Shown here: positions 25,040 to 33,928 of the stretch, piece by piece
How the letters are laid out: each line of letters starts with the position of its first letter
Position numbering within the stretch: the stretch's first letter is position 1
Origin: an uncultured Lachnospiraceae bacterium
Lineage (GTDB): Bacteria; Bacillota; Clostridia; Lachnospirales; Lachnospiraceae
Assembly: GCA_947174015.1 (NCBI GenBank)
Contig: CAMWHJ010000026.1
Coordinates: 1 to 41,964, forward strand
DNA: 41,964 bases
Direction: 5' to 3'
Notes under the pieces: generated by a model
The model's input: only the letters and a program-made list of their open reading frames with translations
Told to the model about the DNA's origin: nothing
The model's database searches: none
Program-made: the position numbers and the translations under genes

Positions 25040-26077
25040 TTACTTTATAGCATCCAAAGCTTCATTGAAAATAGTTACGTCCACGGTACCAGTGGTAGGT
25101 GTACGATAAATAGGAAATGTACTGTCGTAGGCTATAAAGTAGGTGTAATTTTCTGTGATATTAATGCTGTTGAAAATACCGTTTTCGATCAGTTCGATGC
25201 TGCTCCCATCGGTTTTCATCCGTTTCAGGCAGGGACGTTCACTGTCACTTACCTGATAAAATATAGTATCTCCATAAACGTTATATGTATCAAGCCGCTC
25301 CGTAGTTAAAGTTATTTTTTCCTTTGTAGTTAAATCAACTTTAGCCAATGAGTAATTGTTGTCTATGTCCATGTAATATAAACAGTTATCTTCAATCACA
25401 GGAGCATAGCAGTTTCCATCATATAGAGTTTCTTTCTGCTGGGTTTCCGGGTTCATCATGGTTACATGGTGGTTGTCATTGGTGTTGGCAAAAATCAAGG
25501 AATTGTTATAATATCCGGTAGGGTTTACGGCTTCCGCTAAAACCTCTAAGGCATCTGTTCCATCGATTCCCACGGAAAAAAGATGAATACCATAGTCATT
25601 AGAATAATTTTGGAAAAATATCTTATTGTTAATTAATTGCGCACTTCCGATGGTGCCGCTGTATATGCAGGTATTCTTGGTTCCGTTTAATTCCATGCGA
25701 TACAGACCTTTAAAGGCAGCAGTGGACAATCCAAAGGTTTCTTTCGACTGAGACACATTTCTTGTGTAGTAAATGTAATGAGAATCCACATTGATATTAC
25801 TGGTGGGACCGTCTACTAATTTTTTACATTTACCGTTGTCTGGATTGTAGGAATATAGTGCCTGGTTATCATAGCCGTTGGAGAAATAAAGAATTCCATT
25901 ATACTCACAGAACAGCCCGGAATTGTTTAGGTTTCCGGTAGTATTTCCATTGATAGGAGAATTATTCATTTGTACTTTTTTTGATAATTCAAAGAACATA
26001 AAAAGGATAGCTATTACTAAAAAGATTACAACTATTATTATAATGGTTAGTCCTCTGGATTTTTTTGTTTTGTTCAT
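25040..26077 (-). CDS. Membrane-anchored DUF5050 beta-propeller protein
   Basis: A 345-aa protein with a basic N-terminus and one membrane helix (about 10-32), followed by an extracellular domain of repeated four-stranded units (GILYFSNGYDNQALYSYN, HYIYYTRN, NKIFFQNY, NCLYYMDID, DTIFYQVS, NYTYFIAYDS). That repeated pattern is typical of DUF5050, a propeller-like family of secreted clostridial proteins whose function is unknown. It is first in a two-gene - strand operon with the carboxypeptidase, so a wall-associated role is plausible. AGGAGG ribosome site and a consensus promoter. Confidence 0.82.
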   Translation of the reverse strand: MNKTKKSRGLTIIIIVVIFLVIAILFMFFELSKKVQMNNSPINGNTTGNLNNSGLFCEYNGILYFSNGYDNQALYSYNPDNGKCKKLVDGPTSNINVDSHYIYYTRNVSQSKETFGLSTAAFKGLYRMELNGTKNTCIYSGTIGSAQLINNKIFFQNYSNDYGIHLFSVGIDGTDALEVLAEAVNPTGYYNNSLIFANTNDNHHVTMMNPETQQKETLYDGNCYAPVIEDNCLYYMDIDNNYSLAKVDLTTKEKITLTTERLDTYNVYGDTIFYQVSDSERPCLKRMKTDGSSIELIENGIFNSINITENYTYFIAYDSTFPIYRTPTTGTVDVTIFNEALDAIK

Positions 26078-26106
26078 TTTTTCATCCTCCTATAATTTAT
26101 AAATTT

Positions 26107-26135
26107 ATTATAATATTTCTACTAATATAATGCAA
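26107..26135 (-). promoter_or_regulatory. Predicted promoter of the DUF5050-carboxypeptidase operon
   Basis: On the - strand, TTGCAT (26135-26130) and TATAAT (26112-26107) are 17 bp apart, 29 bp from the DUF5050 start codon. Confidence 0.75.
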
Positions 26136-26159
26136 GAACCAGAAAAAATTGTTTTTTAC

Positions 26160-26188
26160 TTGATTAAAAAGAAGAAGTGTTGTATTTT
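26160..26188 (+). promoter_or_regulatory. Possible pheA promoter
   Basis: TTGATT (26160-26165) and TATTTT (26183-26188) are 17 bp apart in the divergent region, 73 bp before the pheA start. I see no attenuator or T-box structure. Confidence 0.4.
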
Positions 26189-26261
26189 ATTAGTGGAAAG
26201 TAACTGTGCAGGTACAAAAGGGGGTACAGTGAAAAATACTTACCAAGAAGAAGGAGACGGT

Positions 26262-27389
26262 ATGGCAGATTTACAGGAAATTAGAAAAGAAATAGATCGT
26301 ATTGATACAGAGATAGTGAAACTTTTTGAGGAACGCATGGAATGCTGCAAAAATGTGGCAGAGTCAAAAATAGAGACAGGAAAAAAAGTTTTTGACCAGC
26401 ACAGAGAGCAGCAAAAGATTGCCTCGGTAATGGCAATGACTCACAATGATTTGAATGCCAAGGGGGTAGAAGAACTGTTTGGACAAATTATGTCCATCAG
26501 CAGAAAACTGCAATACCGTCTGTTGGCAGAACATGGCATTGTGGAAGAAAATACTTTTACCCCGGTGGAGGAATTGAATCGGGCAGCTGCCAAGGTAGTG
26601 TATCAGGGAATTGAAGGTTCTTACAGTTACGCTGCCATGCTTACTTTTTTTGGGGAAGAGGTGGAAAATTTCCATGTGGACACCTTTCGTGCAGCCATGG
26701 AAAGTATCGCAAAAAAAGAGGCAGATTATGCGGTGCTGCCCATAGAGAATTCCACCGCAGGAATTATCAGTGAATTGTATGATCTTTTAAAGGAATTTGA
26801 CAATTATATTGTGGGAGAACAGATTGTTGAGGTAAAGCATTGTCTGTTGGCTGTACCCGGAACAAGGAAGCAGGATATTCAGCGTATATACAGCCATCCC
26901 CAATCCCTTAGACAAAGTAATGGCTATTTACGTCAGTACCCATGGCAGCAGATACCTATGAATAACAATGCCTTTGCAGCTCAAAAAGTGGCAGCAGAAG
27001 GGGGTAAGACAAGTGCTGCTATTGCCAGCAGATACGCTGGTGAGTTGTATGGTTTGGAAATTTTAGAGGAGGGCATCAATGATAATGATAGGAACTCCAC
27101 CCGTTTTATTATTGTATCCAGTGAAAAAAAGTATGTGAAAGATGCGGGAAAGGTAAGTATTTGTTTTGAAATTCCCAACGAAAGCGGTTCTCTTTATAAA
27201 ACATTGTCTCATTTTATTTATAATGGCATTAACCTTTGCAACATTGAGTCCAGACCCATTGGCAGAAAAAACTGGGAGTATTGCTTTTTTGTGGACTTTG
27301 AGGGCAACTTAGAGGAAGACAGGGTAAAGAATGCTTTAAGTTCCCTAAAACAGGAAACCAGAAATCTGGTAGTTTTGGGAAATTATTAA
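26262..27389 (+). CDS. pheA: Bifunctional chorismate mutase / prephenate dehydratase
   Basis: A 375-aa P-protein converting chorismate to prephenate and then phenylpyruvate in phenylalanine synthesis. Residues 1-85 form an AroQ-type chorismate mutase helix bundle (LQEIRKEIDRIDTEIVKLF). Residues about 110-290 form the prephenate dehydratase, opening YQGIEGSYSYAA and ending NDNDRNSTRFIIVS with the TRF motif. The rest is an ACT regulatory domain with NLCNIESRPIG, which normally binds Phe for feedback inhibition. The start is ATG 26262, with a strong AAGGAG ribosome site; the frame is open upstream to 26130 but without support. The DUF815 ATPase gene follows closely. Confidence 0.95.
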   Translation: MADLQEIRKEIDRIDTEIVKLFEERMECCKNVAESKIETGKKVFDQHREQQKIASVMAMTHNDLNAKGVEELFGQIMSISRKLQYRLLAEHGIVEENTFTPVEELNRAAAKVVYQGIEGSYSYAAMLTFFGEEVENFHVDTFRAAMESIAKKEADYAVLPIENSTAGIISELYDLLKEFDNYIVGEQIVEVKHCLLAVPGTRKQDIQRIYSHPQSLRQSNGYLRQYPWQQIPMNNNAFAAQKVAAEGGKTSAAIASRYAGELYGLEILEEGINDNDRNSTRFIIVSSEKKYVKDAGKVSICFEIPNESGSLYKTLSHFIYNGINLCNIESRPIGRKNWEYCFFVDFEGNLEEDRVKNALSSLKQETRNLVVLGNY

Positions 27390-27425
27390 GTCATGGATAT
27401 GGATAACAGAAAAGAGGCAATTTGC

Positions 27426-28736
27426 ATGAACAGTATTAATCAGCTGATTTTATACAGACAATTTCAAAATAAGAAGTGTTTAGAGGTGATGGCAGAAACG
27501 TTCAATATTATGAAGGAGGGAGGGCGGCTGAATAAACAGCAGGTGGATGAACTCTATGACTGTGCCCATGAGCTCACAGAGCTGGCGGGAAAATATGGTT
27601 ATGAGGGTAATATCTGGCACTGTTATTTAACCCATTTGTTGGCAGACAATGAAAATTCATACAGCACCGCCTGCGAGATTGTAGGTGAGATTTCCGGCAG
27701 TATCAATGAAATTGCACTGCATGACTTTCGGATTTTTAAGGGGTTATTTGACTGTGACTTAGAGGAACTGAGCAAAGCCATGGGAACTTCCCATTTTCGT
27801 TTTTTAAAAGAGTATGAAAGCAGCAATAAAAACAGTAAGGTTTTTAATCGGCGCATTCGTGACAGAATTTGTGATTTAAGCCGGGCATTGGCAGACACGA
27901 AAGATGAAACAGAGTTTAAGCAAGTGCTTACCCAGTTTTATAAGGAATTTGGTGTGGGAAAATTTGGACTTCATAAGGCATTCCGCATAGAACACACGGA
28001 AACGGGTGTGGAGATTGTGCCAATTACCAACATTGCCCATGTGCATCTCAATGATTTGGTGGGCTATGAAAGTGCCAAAAAGAAACTGGTGGATAATACA
28101 GAGGCATTTGTGGAGGGCAGAAAGGCAAATAACTGCCTGCTGTTTGGGGATGCGGGTACCGGAAAATCCTCAAGTATTAAGGGAATCTTAAATGAGTATT
28201 ATGATCAGGGACTTCGTATTATTGAGGTATATAAACATCAATTTCAGGATTTAAATGAGGTGATTGCCCAAATTAAAAACAGAAATTATCGCTTTATTAT
28301 CTATATGGATGATTTATCTTTTGAAGAATTTGAGATAGAATATAAGTATTTAAAGGCAGTCATCGAGGGTGGTTTGGAAAAAAAGCCGGAAAATATTTTA
28401 ATCTATGCCACTTCAAACAGAAGACATTTAGTGCGGGAAAAATTCAGCGATAAGGAAGAAAGAGAAGATGATATCCACTCCAATGATACGGTACAGGAAA
28501 AATTGTCTTTGGTTTACCGTTTTGGTGTATCTATTTATTTTGGAAAGCCGGAGAAAAAGGAATTCCAAAAGATTGTGAAGACTCTGGCAGAAAGAAATGG
28601 GATTGCCATGGAGGAGGAAGAGTTGCTTTTAGAAGCCAATCGGTGGGAATTGTCCCACGGGGGCTTATCTGGCAGAACAGCACAGCAGTTTATTGATTAC
28701 TTACTGGGAAAAAAGGAGAATACGGATGCGTCTTAG
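27426..28736 (+). CDS. DUF815 family AAA ATPase
   Basis: A soluble ATPase of about 436 aa. The P-loop FGDAGTGKSS and a downstream RFIIYMDDLSFEE (Walker B-like), ENILIYATSNRRHLV (sensor 1 region) and the final GLSGRTAQQFIDYLL match the DUF815 family of uncharacterised AAA proteins. The N-terminal 190 residues are helical and family-specific. No partner is known. ATGs at 27393 and 27399 are in frame, but 27426 has the better ribosome site (AAAGAGG at 27411-27417). Its 3' end overlaps trmB by 11 nt, so the two are translationally coupled, and pheA ends 36 nt upstream. Confidence 0.88.
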   Translation: MNSINQLILYRQFQNKKCLEVMAETFNIMKEGGRLNKQQVDELYDCAHELTELAGKYGYEGNIWHCYLTHLLADNENSYSTACEIVGEISGSINEIALHDFRIFKGLFDCDLEELSKAMGTSHFRFLKEYESSNKNSKVFNRRIRDRICDLSRALADTKDETEFKQVLTQFYKEFGVGKFGLHKAFRIEHTETGVEIVPITNIAHVHLNDLVGYESAKKKLVDNTEAFVEGRKANNCLLFGDAGTGKSSSIKGILNEYYDQGLRIIEVYKHQFQDLNEVIAQIKNRNYRFIIYMDDLSFEEFEIEYKYLKAVIEGGLEKKPENILIYATSNRRHLVREKFSDKEEREDDIHSNDTVQEKLSLVYRFGVSIYFGKPEKKEFQKIVKTLAERNGIAMEEEELLLEANRWELSHGGLSGRTAQQFIDYLLGKKENTDAS

Positions 28737-29364
28737 AAATATAAAGGGTGCCGATGAATTTATTGAGAACTATTCATTTGTGATTAAACATCCGGAAGAA
28801 TACAAAGAAAAATGGAAGGAGGTTTTTCAAAATACCAATCCCATTCATATGGAAATCGGCATGGGAAAGGGAAAATTTCTCATGGAACTGGCAGAGAGGA
28901 ATCCTCAGATCAACTATCTTGGGGTGGAACGGTATTCCAGTGTGCTTTTGCGTGCTCTGCAAAAACATCAGGAAACGGAGCTTACCAATCTCTATTTTTT
29001 GTGTTTGGATGCGGCTTTAGTGGAAGATATGTTTGGGTGTGGTGAGATAGAGAAAATATATTTAAACTTTTCCGATCCGTGGCCAAAGGACAGACATGCC
29101 AGAAGACGACTTACCTCAAGGGAGTTTCTGGACAGGTTTGATAAAATTTTATCAGCTCAGGGAAAATTAGAATTTAAAACAGACAATAGAGGATTGTTTG
29201 AATTTTCCTTGGAAGAAGCCAGAGAAGCAGGCTGGAAGATAGAAAAGCATACTTATGATCTTCATGGGGATGATGAGATGTGTGCCGATAATATTATGAC
29301 AGAGTATGAAGAGAAATTTTCATCTATGGGGAATCCGATTCATAAAATGATTATATATCGATAA
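28726..29364 (+). CDS. trmB: tRNA (guanine-N7)-methyltransferase
   Basis: A 212-aa class I SAM methyltransferase making m7G46 in tRNA variable loops. The SAM site MEIGMGKGKF, the GVERYSSV acidic loop and the signature NFSDPWPKDRHARRRL are all present, and the C-terminus contains the DNIMTEYEEKF element. The length is usual for TrmB. The start is ATG 28726, placed by the AAGGAG ribosome site and overlapping the end of the DUF815 gene. Confidence 0.96.
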   Translation: MRLRNIKGADEFIENYSFVIKHPEEYKEKWKEVFQNTNPIHMEIGMGKGKFLMELAERNPQINYLGVERYSSVLLRALQKHQETELTNLYFLCLDAALVEDMFGCGEIEKIYLNFSDPWPKDRHARRRLTSREFLDRFDKILSAQGKLEFKTDNRGLFEFSLEEAREAGWKIEKHTYDLHGDDEMCADNIMTEYEEKFSSMGNPIHKMIIYR

Positions 29365-29384
29365 TCAGATAAGTGGTGAATGGA

Positions 29385-29507
29385 ATGAAAAAGAATCTTA
29401 AGAGTGTTCTGCTTTCAGCATCTTATAACAGAACATTTTTAAACAAAAAGGTCGTAATGATTCAAAAGTCCTATGAAGAGGTGAAAAAGTTTTTGAATCA
29501 GAAGTAA
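29385..29507 (+). CDS. Possible 40-aa small protein
   Basis: An ATG-started frame of 40 codons between trmB and the LytTR gene, encoding a basic peptide beginning MKKNLKSVLLSASYNRTF and ending KKFLNQK. The ribosome site is weak (GGTG upstream) and no domain is recognisable. It fills a gap of otherwise 160 bp and sits 20 nt before the next start, which mildly favours a real gene. Confidence 0.35.
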   Translation: MKKNLKSVLLSASYNRTFLNKKVVMIQKSYEEVKKFLNQK

Positions 29508-29527
29508 GATGGGTGGAAGGAGAAGGC

Positions 29528-29845
29528 ATGAAAATTGTAAGAAACATAGAGGATGAAAAAGAAGTAAAAATCACTTTAGAGGAAATTTATTTTATAGAAC
29601 AGACGAGGAAGGGATTTGTGGTAAATGGTGAGGTATATCCCATCTGTACGGTAAAAAGCTTAGAGGAATTGGAATCACTTTTCAATTGGGGGTTTTGCCG
29701 TTGTCACAAAGAGTATATTGTAAATTTAGCATATGTGAAGGAAATTGAAGAATATAATTTTGTGTTGACCAATGGTCAGAAAATTCCCATTGCTAAAAAT
29801 ATGTATAAAAACGTACAGAAAGAATTGTTGGAGTATATAAAATAA
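29528..29845 (+). CDS. Stand-alone LytTR DNA-binding protein
   Basis: A 105-aa protein that is little more than a LytTR domain: EIYFIEQTRKGFVVNG, then LEELESLFNWGFCRCHKEYIVNLAYVKEIEE and a closing GQKIPIAKNMYKNVQKELLEYIK. There is no receiver or membrane segment and no membrane partner beside it, unlike the LytTR gene at 272. The start is ATG 29528 with GGAG 5 nt upstream; GTG 29513 is in frame but not supported. The pullulanase gene follows after 15 nt and is probably cotranscribed, which could mean regulation of glycogen or starch use (inference). Confidence 0.85.
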   Translation: MKIVRNIEDEKEVKITLEEIYFIEQTRKGFVVNGEVYPICTVKSLEELESLFNWGFCRCHKEYIVNLAYVKEIEEYNFVLTNGQKIPIAKNMYKNVQKELLEYIK

Positions 29846-29860
29846 AAGGAGCCTATAAAA

Positions 29861-31816
29861 ATGAGAGAGAATACAATTTATTTAGAAAAGGAATTTGAGG
29901 AGAAATACACCTATACAGGCAAGGATTTGGGATGTAATTACAGTAAAGAAAGGGTTTATTTCCGTGTATATGCACCAACGGCGGAGTCGGTAATTCTAAA
30001 TCTTTACAAAGATGGATTGGAAGGAGAAGCCTTTGAACAAAAGGAAATGAAGAAGGATCAACAGGGAACCTATGTGGCGGAGCTGACGGGTGATTTTCAT
30101 GGTGTATACTATACCTATACAGCAGAGATTTCCGGTAAAAAGCAGGAGAGCGTGGACCCCTATGCAAGAGCAGTGGGAGCCAACGGAAAGCGTGGCATGA
30201 TTGTGGATCTTTCATTAACCAATCCCGAAGGGTTTACCACAGAAAAGCGTCCCCAAAAGGTACATCCGGTGGATGCGGTGCTCTATGAGCTGCATGTGAG
30301 GGATTTTTCTATGGATGATTCCTCCGGTATGGATTATCAGGGAAAATTTCTGGCTTTCACCCAGGAGAAAACGATAAATGAGGATGGTCTGTATACGGGA
30401 GTGGCACATTTAAAAGAGTTGGGAGTAACTCATGTACACATTCTTCCGGCGTTTGATTATGGTTCTGTGGATGAGACAAAATTGCATATACCACAGTATA
30501 ATTGGGGTTATGACCCTATGAACTACAATGTGCCGGAGGGGTCCTATTCCACCGATCCATTCCATGGAGAGGTGCGTATTCGGGAATTTAAGAAAATGGT
30601 GCAGGCACTTCATAAACAGGGGATCTGTGTGGTTATGGATGTGGTGTATAATCATGTGTTTGATGCAGAACTGTTTTGTTATCAAAAGCTGGTTCCTGAT
30701 TATTTTTTTCGCAAGGATGAGAATGACCAATTTACGGATGCTTCCGCCTGCGGCAATGAGACGGCTTCCAATCATCTGATGGTGCGGAAATATATGGTGG
30801 ATTCTCTTTGTTATTGGGCAGAGGAGTATCATATTGACGGATTCCGTTTTGATTTAATGGCTGTTCATGACATTACCACTATGAATGAGATTCGTAAGGC
30901 ATTAAATGAAATAGATGAAGATATCTTACTATATGGTGAGGGATGGACAGCGGATGATTCTCCATTGCCAAAAGAGGAGCGTGCCTTGAAAAAATACACT
31001 TACCGTATGCCGGGAATTGCTTCTTTCAGCGACGATTTAAGAGATGCCATTAAGGGCAGTGTATTTGAGGAGGAAGAAAAAGGGTTTGTCAGCGGAGAGC
31101 CGGGACTGGAAGATATGATAAAATTTGGTGTTACCGGGGCAGTGGGACACAGTTCCTTATTCCAGTTGAAAAACAGCAAGGAGGAAACCGTGGTGCCATG
31201 GGCAAAGGAACCGTCACAATGCGTCAATTATACCTCCTGTCATGATAATTATACTTTGTGGGATAAGTTAGTCATATCTAACCCTGAGTGTGACAAAGAG
31301 GAAATCAAGGAGATGAATAAACTTGCGGCAGCAATTGTATTTACATCTCAAGGGATTCCTTTTCTTCATGCCGGCGAGGAGCTGCTGAGAAGCAAACCGG
31401 ATAAAACCATGGAATATGGTTATCGGGATAACAGCTACAACAGCAGTGATGAAATCAATAGTATTAAGTGGAGCACAAAAAAGGAAAATCTGGATATGTT
31501 CCGATATTATCAAGGACTGATTGCTTTCCGTAAAAGCAATTCTGCATTGCGCCTGCGGAGTAAGGAACAGATTGAGGAGGCAATTATCTTTCGAGATAAG
31601 GAACCGGGTTTGGTGGCATATGAGATAAAGACCAAGGAAGAAGAATTGTTTGTGATATACAATGGAAGTAATAGGGAACGCCAGATTACGCTTCCGGCAG
31701 GTGAATTTGAAGTGTATATTAATAAAGACAAGGCAGGTACCACAGCTTTATCTAAGGAATCCGGTCAGGTCACGGTAGCAAAGGTATCTGCAATGGTATT
31801 AAAAAAGTGTGTGTAA
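29861..31816 (+). CDS. pulA: Type I pullulanase (glycogen/alpha-glucan debranching enzyme)
   Basis: A 651-aa GH13 enzyme hydrolysing alpha-1,6 links of pullulan, limit dextrins and glycogen. An N-terminal CBM48-like domain (about 25-110, VYFRVYAPTAESV) precedes the barrel. The type I signature YNWGYDP is at about 212-218; the nucleophile is Asp331 (DGFRFDLM), the acid/base Glu360 (LYGEGW), and the transition-state Asp462 lies in SCHDNYTLWD. A short beta domain closes the protein. There is no signal peptide, so it is intracellular. Ribosome site AAAGGAG. Confidence 0.96.
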   Translation: MRENTIYLEKEFEEKYTYTGKDLGCNYSKERVYFRVYAPTAESVILNLYKDGLEGEAFEQKEMKKDQQGTYVAELTGDFHGVYYTYTAEISGKKQESVDPYARAVGANGKRGMIVDLSLTNPEGFTTEKRPQKVHPVDAVLYELHVRDFSMDDSSGMDYQGKFLAFTQEKTINEDGLYTGVAHLKELGVTHVHILPAFDYGSVDETKLHIPQYNWGYDPMNYNVPEGSYSTDPFHGEVRIREFKKMVQALHKQGICVVMDVVYNHVFDAELFCYQKLVPDYFFRKDENDQFTDASACGNETASNHLMVRKYMVDSLCYWAEEYHIDGFRFDLMAVHDITTMNEIRKALNEIDEDILLYGEGWTADDSPLPKEERALKKYTYRMPGIASFSDDLRDAIKGSVFEEEEKGFVSGEPGLEDMIKFGVTGAVGHSSLFQLKNSKEETVVPWAKEPSQCVNYTSCHDNYTLWDKLVISNPECDKEEIKEMNKLAAAIVFTSQGIPFLHAGEELLRSKPDKTMEYGYRDNSYNSSDEINSIKWSTKKENLDMFRYYQGLIAFRKSNSALRLRSKEQIEEAIIFRDKEPGLVAYEIKTKEEELFVIYNGSNRERQITLPAGEFEVYINKDKAGTTALSKESGQVTVAKVSAMVLKKCV

Positions 31817-31928
31817 AAAGATTAGGACAGGGTATGTGACAGTTTCTGGAATCCTAAAAACCACTAAATTTTGGCAGGAAAAAAAGAGTTTAAAACAGTA
31901 GAAAATGCTGTTCTTAAGGCTCAAACTA

Positions 31929-31937
31929 TGTTATAAT
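31929..31937 (+). promoter_or_regulatory. Extended -10 promoter of the Cys-repeat gene
   Basis: TG at 31929-31930, one base, then TATAAT (31932-31937): an extended -10 element with no good -35. The start codon is 38 bp downstream. Confidence 0.5.
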
Positions 31938-31974
31938 TGTAAGTAATAAATATTGGAGTGAATAGGGTGATTTT

Positions 31975-32325
31975 ATGGGTCAAGGATTCTGTTTTTTAAA
32001 GGGGCAGTTGGTGGATTGCTCTCCAGGACGCATACAGGATTGCAATATTAAGCGCACCAAGGAATGTCCTTTGGATAAGGAGAAGAAGAAAGAAGAACCT
32101 CAGCAGTCCTTCTGTTGTGTCAAGGGGGAATTGGTGGACTGCATCTCTGGACGAGTTCTGGATTGTATGACAAAACAGTTGAAAGAATGTCCTTTGGATA
32201 AGAAAGAGGAAGAGGTGAAAAACGGATTTTGTTTTTACAAAGGGGAACTGGTAAGTTGTTCTCCCGGACGTATACAGGACTGCAACACCAAGAGGACAAG
32301 TAGTTGTCCATTAGAAAAGGAATAA
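31975..32325 (+). CDS. Small protein of three four-cysteine repeats
   Basis: A 116-aa protein built from three near-identical units, each C-x8-C-x7-C-x7-C with fixed residues KG-L-V in the first gap, GR--DC in the second and CPL-K at the end (Cys6/15/23/31, Cys47/56/64/72, Cys86/95/103/111, plus an extra Cys48). Units are joined by Lys/Glu-rich linkers and repeat every 39-41 residues. With no signal peptide it is probably cytosolic, so metal binding (for example Zn or Fe) is more likely than disulfides; that is inference. I do not recognise the family. It has its own promoter and terminator and lies directly before the Jet-like operon. Confidence 0.8.
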   Translation: MGQGFCFLKGQLVDCSPGRIQDCNIKRTKECPLDKEKKKEEPQQSFCCVKGELVDCISGRVLDCMTKQLKECPLDKKEEEVKNGFCFYKGELVSCSPGRIQDCNTKRTSSCPLEKE

Positions 32326-32357
32326 AAGGATGGGGAGTGTTCCTCATCCTTTTTGTG
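32324..32357 (+). terminator. Rho-independent terminator after the Cys-repeat gene
   Basis: AAAAGGATGGGGA and TCCTCATCCTTTTT form a ~12-bp stem (one G-T wobble) with a short loop and a T-run. It ends 20 nt before the JetA-like start codon, separating the two units. Confidence 0.85.
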
Positions 32358-32377
32358 TGAAAGGGAAGGAACTTGCG

Positions 32378-33928
32378 ATGACAGAAGAATATATTATGAT
32401 GCAGGACATGATACAGGAGCATAAGGAACGGATGGATCATCTGAAAAAATATTACCCCTTCTTTAAGCTGGCAGATAATGACTTGATGATGTGGAAGGAG
32501 GGAAAATACTCCTGTCTTGATATGGGATATATAACGCTGGCAGTGCTCCGGTTTTTTATAGATGAAAATAGCCTTAAGGATAAGGATGTAAGGTATGTGG
32601 AATATGAGCAGTTTTTGCATTCTGTTTTTGTGAGAGATTTTCAGATGGAGTTGACAAAGGAGGAGGAAAAGGAACTGTGTTCCTATCTGTTTGATAAACT
32701 TTTAAATGAGGGGAAACCGTTTTCCTTTCACTATTATGATCCAAAAGATCACCAAAAGAAAAGCTTTCGGGTGAAGCTGCTGGAAAGTAAAATTGTGGAC
32801 AGTGAACTTTACTACTATATTACCCCGGATGCCATTGAGTTCTATTTAGATACCAAAGAAATCAAGGAGGAAAGCAGTATCAGCGTGGAACAATTGCTGC
32901 TTAGCAAGCTGATTGCAGCCCAGAATTTCAGGGGTGGTATTGAAGTGGTGAAACGAATTAACAGAGAGGTGTTAAAGCTGAAGCTGAAAAAGAATCAGAT
33001 TTTAAACCTCTTAAGTGTGGATGTATTTGAGGGAAAGCAGGCATATGAATCATATGTGGGTGAGATTACCAAGTGGTTTCAGGAAGAGCAAAGATTGTTT
33101 AAAAAGAATACAGATCTAATTGCGAAAGCTTTAGCAAAGGCAGAGAGCGGCAGACAGGGCAGTGAAAATAGTCATTTTTATTCCATACTCAATGATATCT
33201 ATATTCTTGAGGTGGAACTTAGGAAGGCAATGTATCAGCACAGTGAGCTTTTATCTCTGTGTACTTCTATGCAGCAGAATGTGGATGATATTGTGAAAAA
33301 ATCAAAACTTAGCACTTTAAGAAATGCTTTTGATTTTCACCATGCCATGGGAAGAATGATGGAGCAGGATAATGTAGATGCATTGGAGCACTTGATGATA
33401 CCTCTTTTTGGAATAAAATTAAAAAAGAATTTTAACCTGTTTCAAATAGAAGATATGATTCATTTAAAAGCAGAGAATGATGAGGATTTGGAGTTGGTAT
33501 CGGAGGGAATGGAGGAAGATTACATCTTTGAGGATGAGCTTGAGGAGCAGCGAATCAACAATAATTTTGATGCGATTGCCAAGGTGCTTTTAGAATTTCT
33601 GCTGACCAGAGAGAGTTTTTCCTTAAGAGAATTTAACAGTGAACTGAAGAAGGTTTTGGGAGAAGGAGTGCTGGTAAATGGAGATTATTATACCTTTCTG
33701 ATACACATGTGCCAAAAGGAAGAATATGATGTGGAGGAAATGAAGAAAAAACCGGAAACTTTTTTCGAGGAAATTATTTACAAATTATTGATTCGGAAAA
33801 CGACCTATGACGGACTGGCATTTCGTCTTGTTCGAAAGGGCGAAGATACGGTAAAAATTACGGACATGTTGGAAATATCAGATATACAATTTGAGAAGGT
33901 GGATAGAGAATGGAAGAGAGAAATTTAG
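32378..33928 (+). CDS. JetA-like (DUF5716, MukF/MksF-type kleisin) subunit
   Basis: A 516-aa soluble, largely helical acidic protein recognised as the JetA/DUF5716 family (Wadjet JetA). It begins with an N-terminal winged-helix-like region (FFKLADNDLMMW, then a YITLAVLRFFIDE helix), has long charged helices in the middle (about 195-290) and ends with VDREWKREI. In MukF/MksF/JetA proteins this subunit is the kleisin bridging the SMC heads. The start is ATG 32378 with AAGGGAAGGA 7 nt upstream; the open frame before it lies in the preceding terminator. Its stop overlaps the next gene by 19 nt, giving a JetA-JetB-JetC order. The family call is by eye. Confidence 0.75.
   Translation: MTEEYIMMQDMIQEHKERMDHLKKYYPFFKLADNDLMMWKEGKYSCLDMGYITLAVLRFFIDENSLKDKDVRYVEYEQFLHSVFVRDFQMELTKEEEKELCSYLFDKLLNEGKPFSFHYYDPKDHQKKSFRVKLLESKIVDSELYYYITPDAIEFYLDTKEIKEESSISVEQLLLSKLIAAQNFRGGIEVVKRINREVLKLKLKKNQILNLLSVDVFEGKQAYESYVGEITKWFQEEQRLFKKNTDLIAKALAKAESGRQGSENSHFYSILNDIYILEVELRKAMYQHSELLSLCTSMQQNVDDIVKKSKLSTLRNAFDFHHAMGRMMEQDNVDALEHLMIPLFGIKLKKNFNLFQIEDMIHLKAENDEDLELVSEGMEEDYIFEDELEEQRINNNFDAIAKVLLEFLLTRESFSLREFNSELKKVLGEGVLVNGDYYTFLIHMCQKEEYDVEEMKKKPETFFEEIIYKLLIRKTTYDGLAFRLVRKGEDTVKITDMLEISDIQFEKVDREWKREI

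Noticed and set aside
31817-31860. TTAGGA/TCCTAA inverted repeat after pulA as a terminator
   Set aside because: A short 6-7 bp stem with a long loop and only an A-rich sequence after it; not a convincing terminator.
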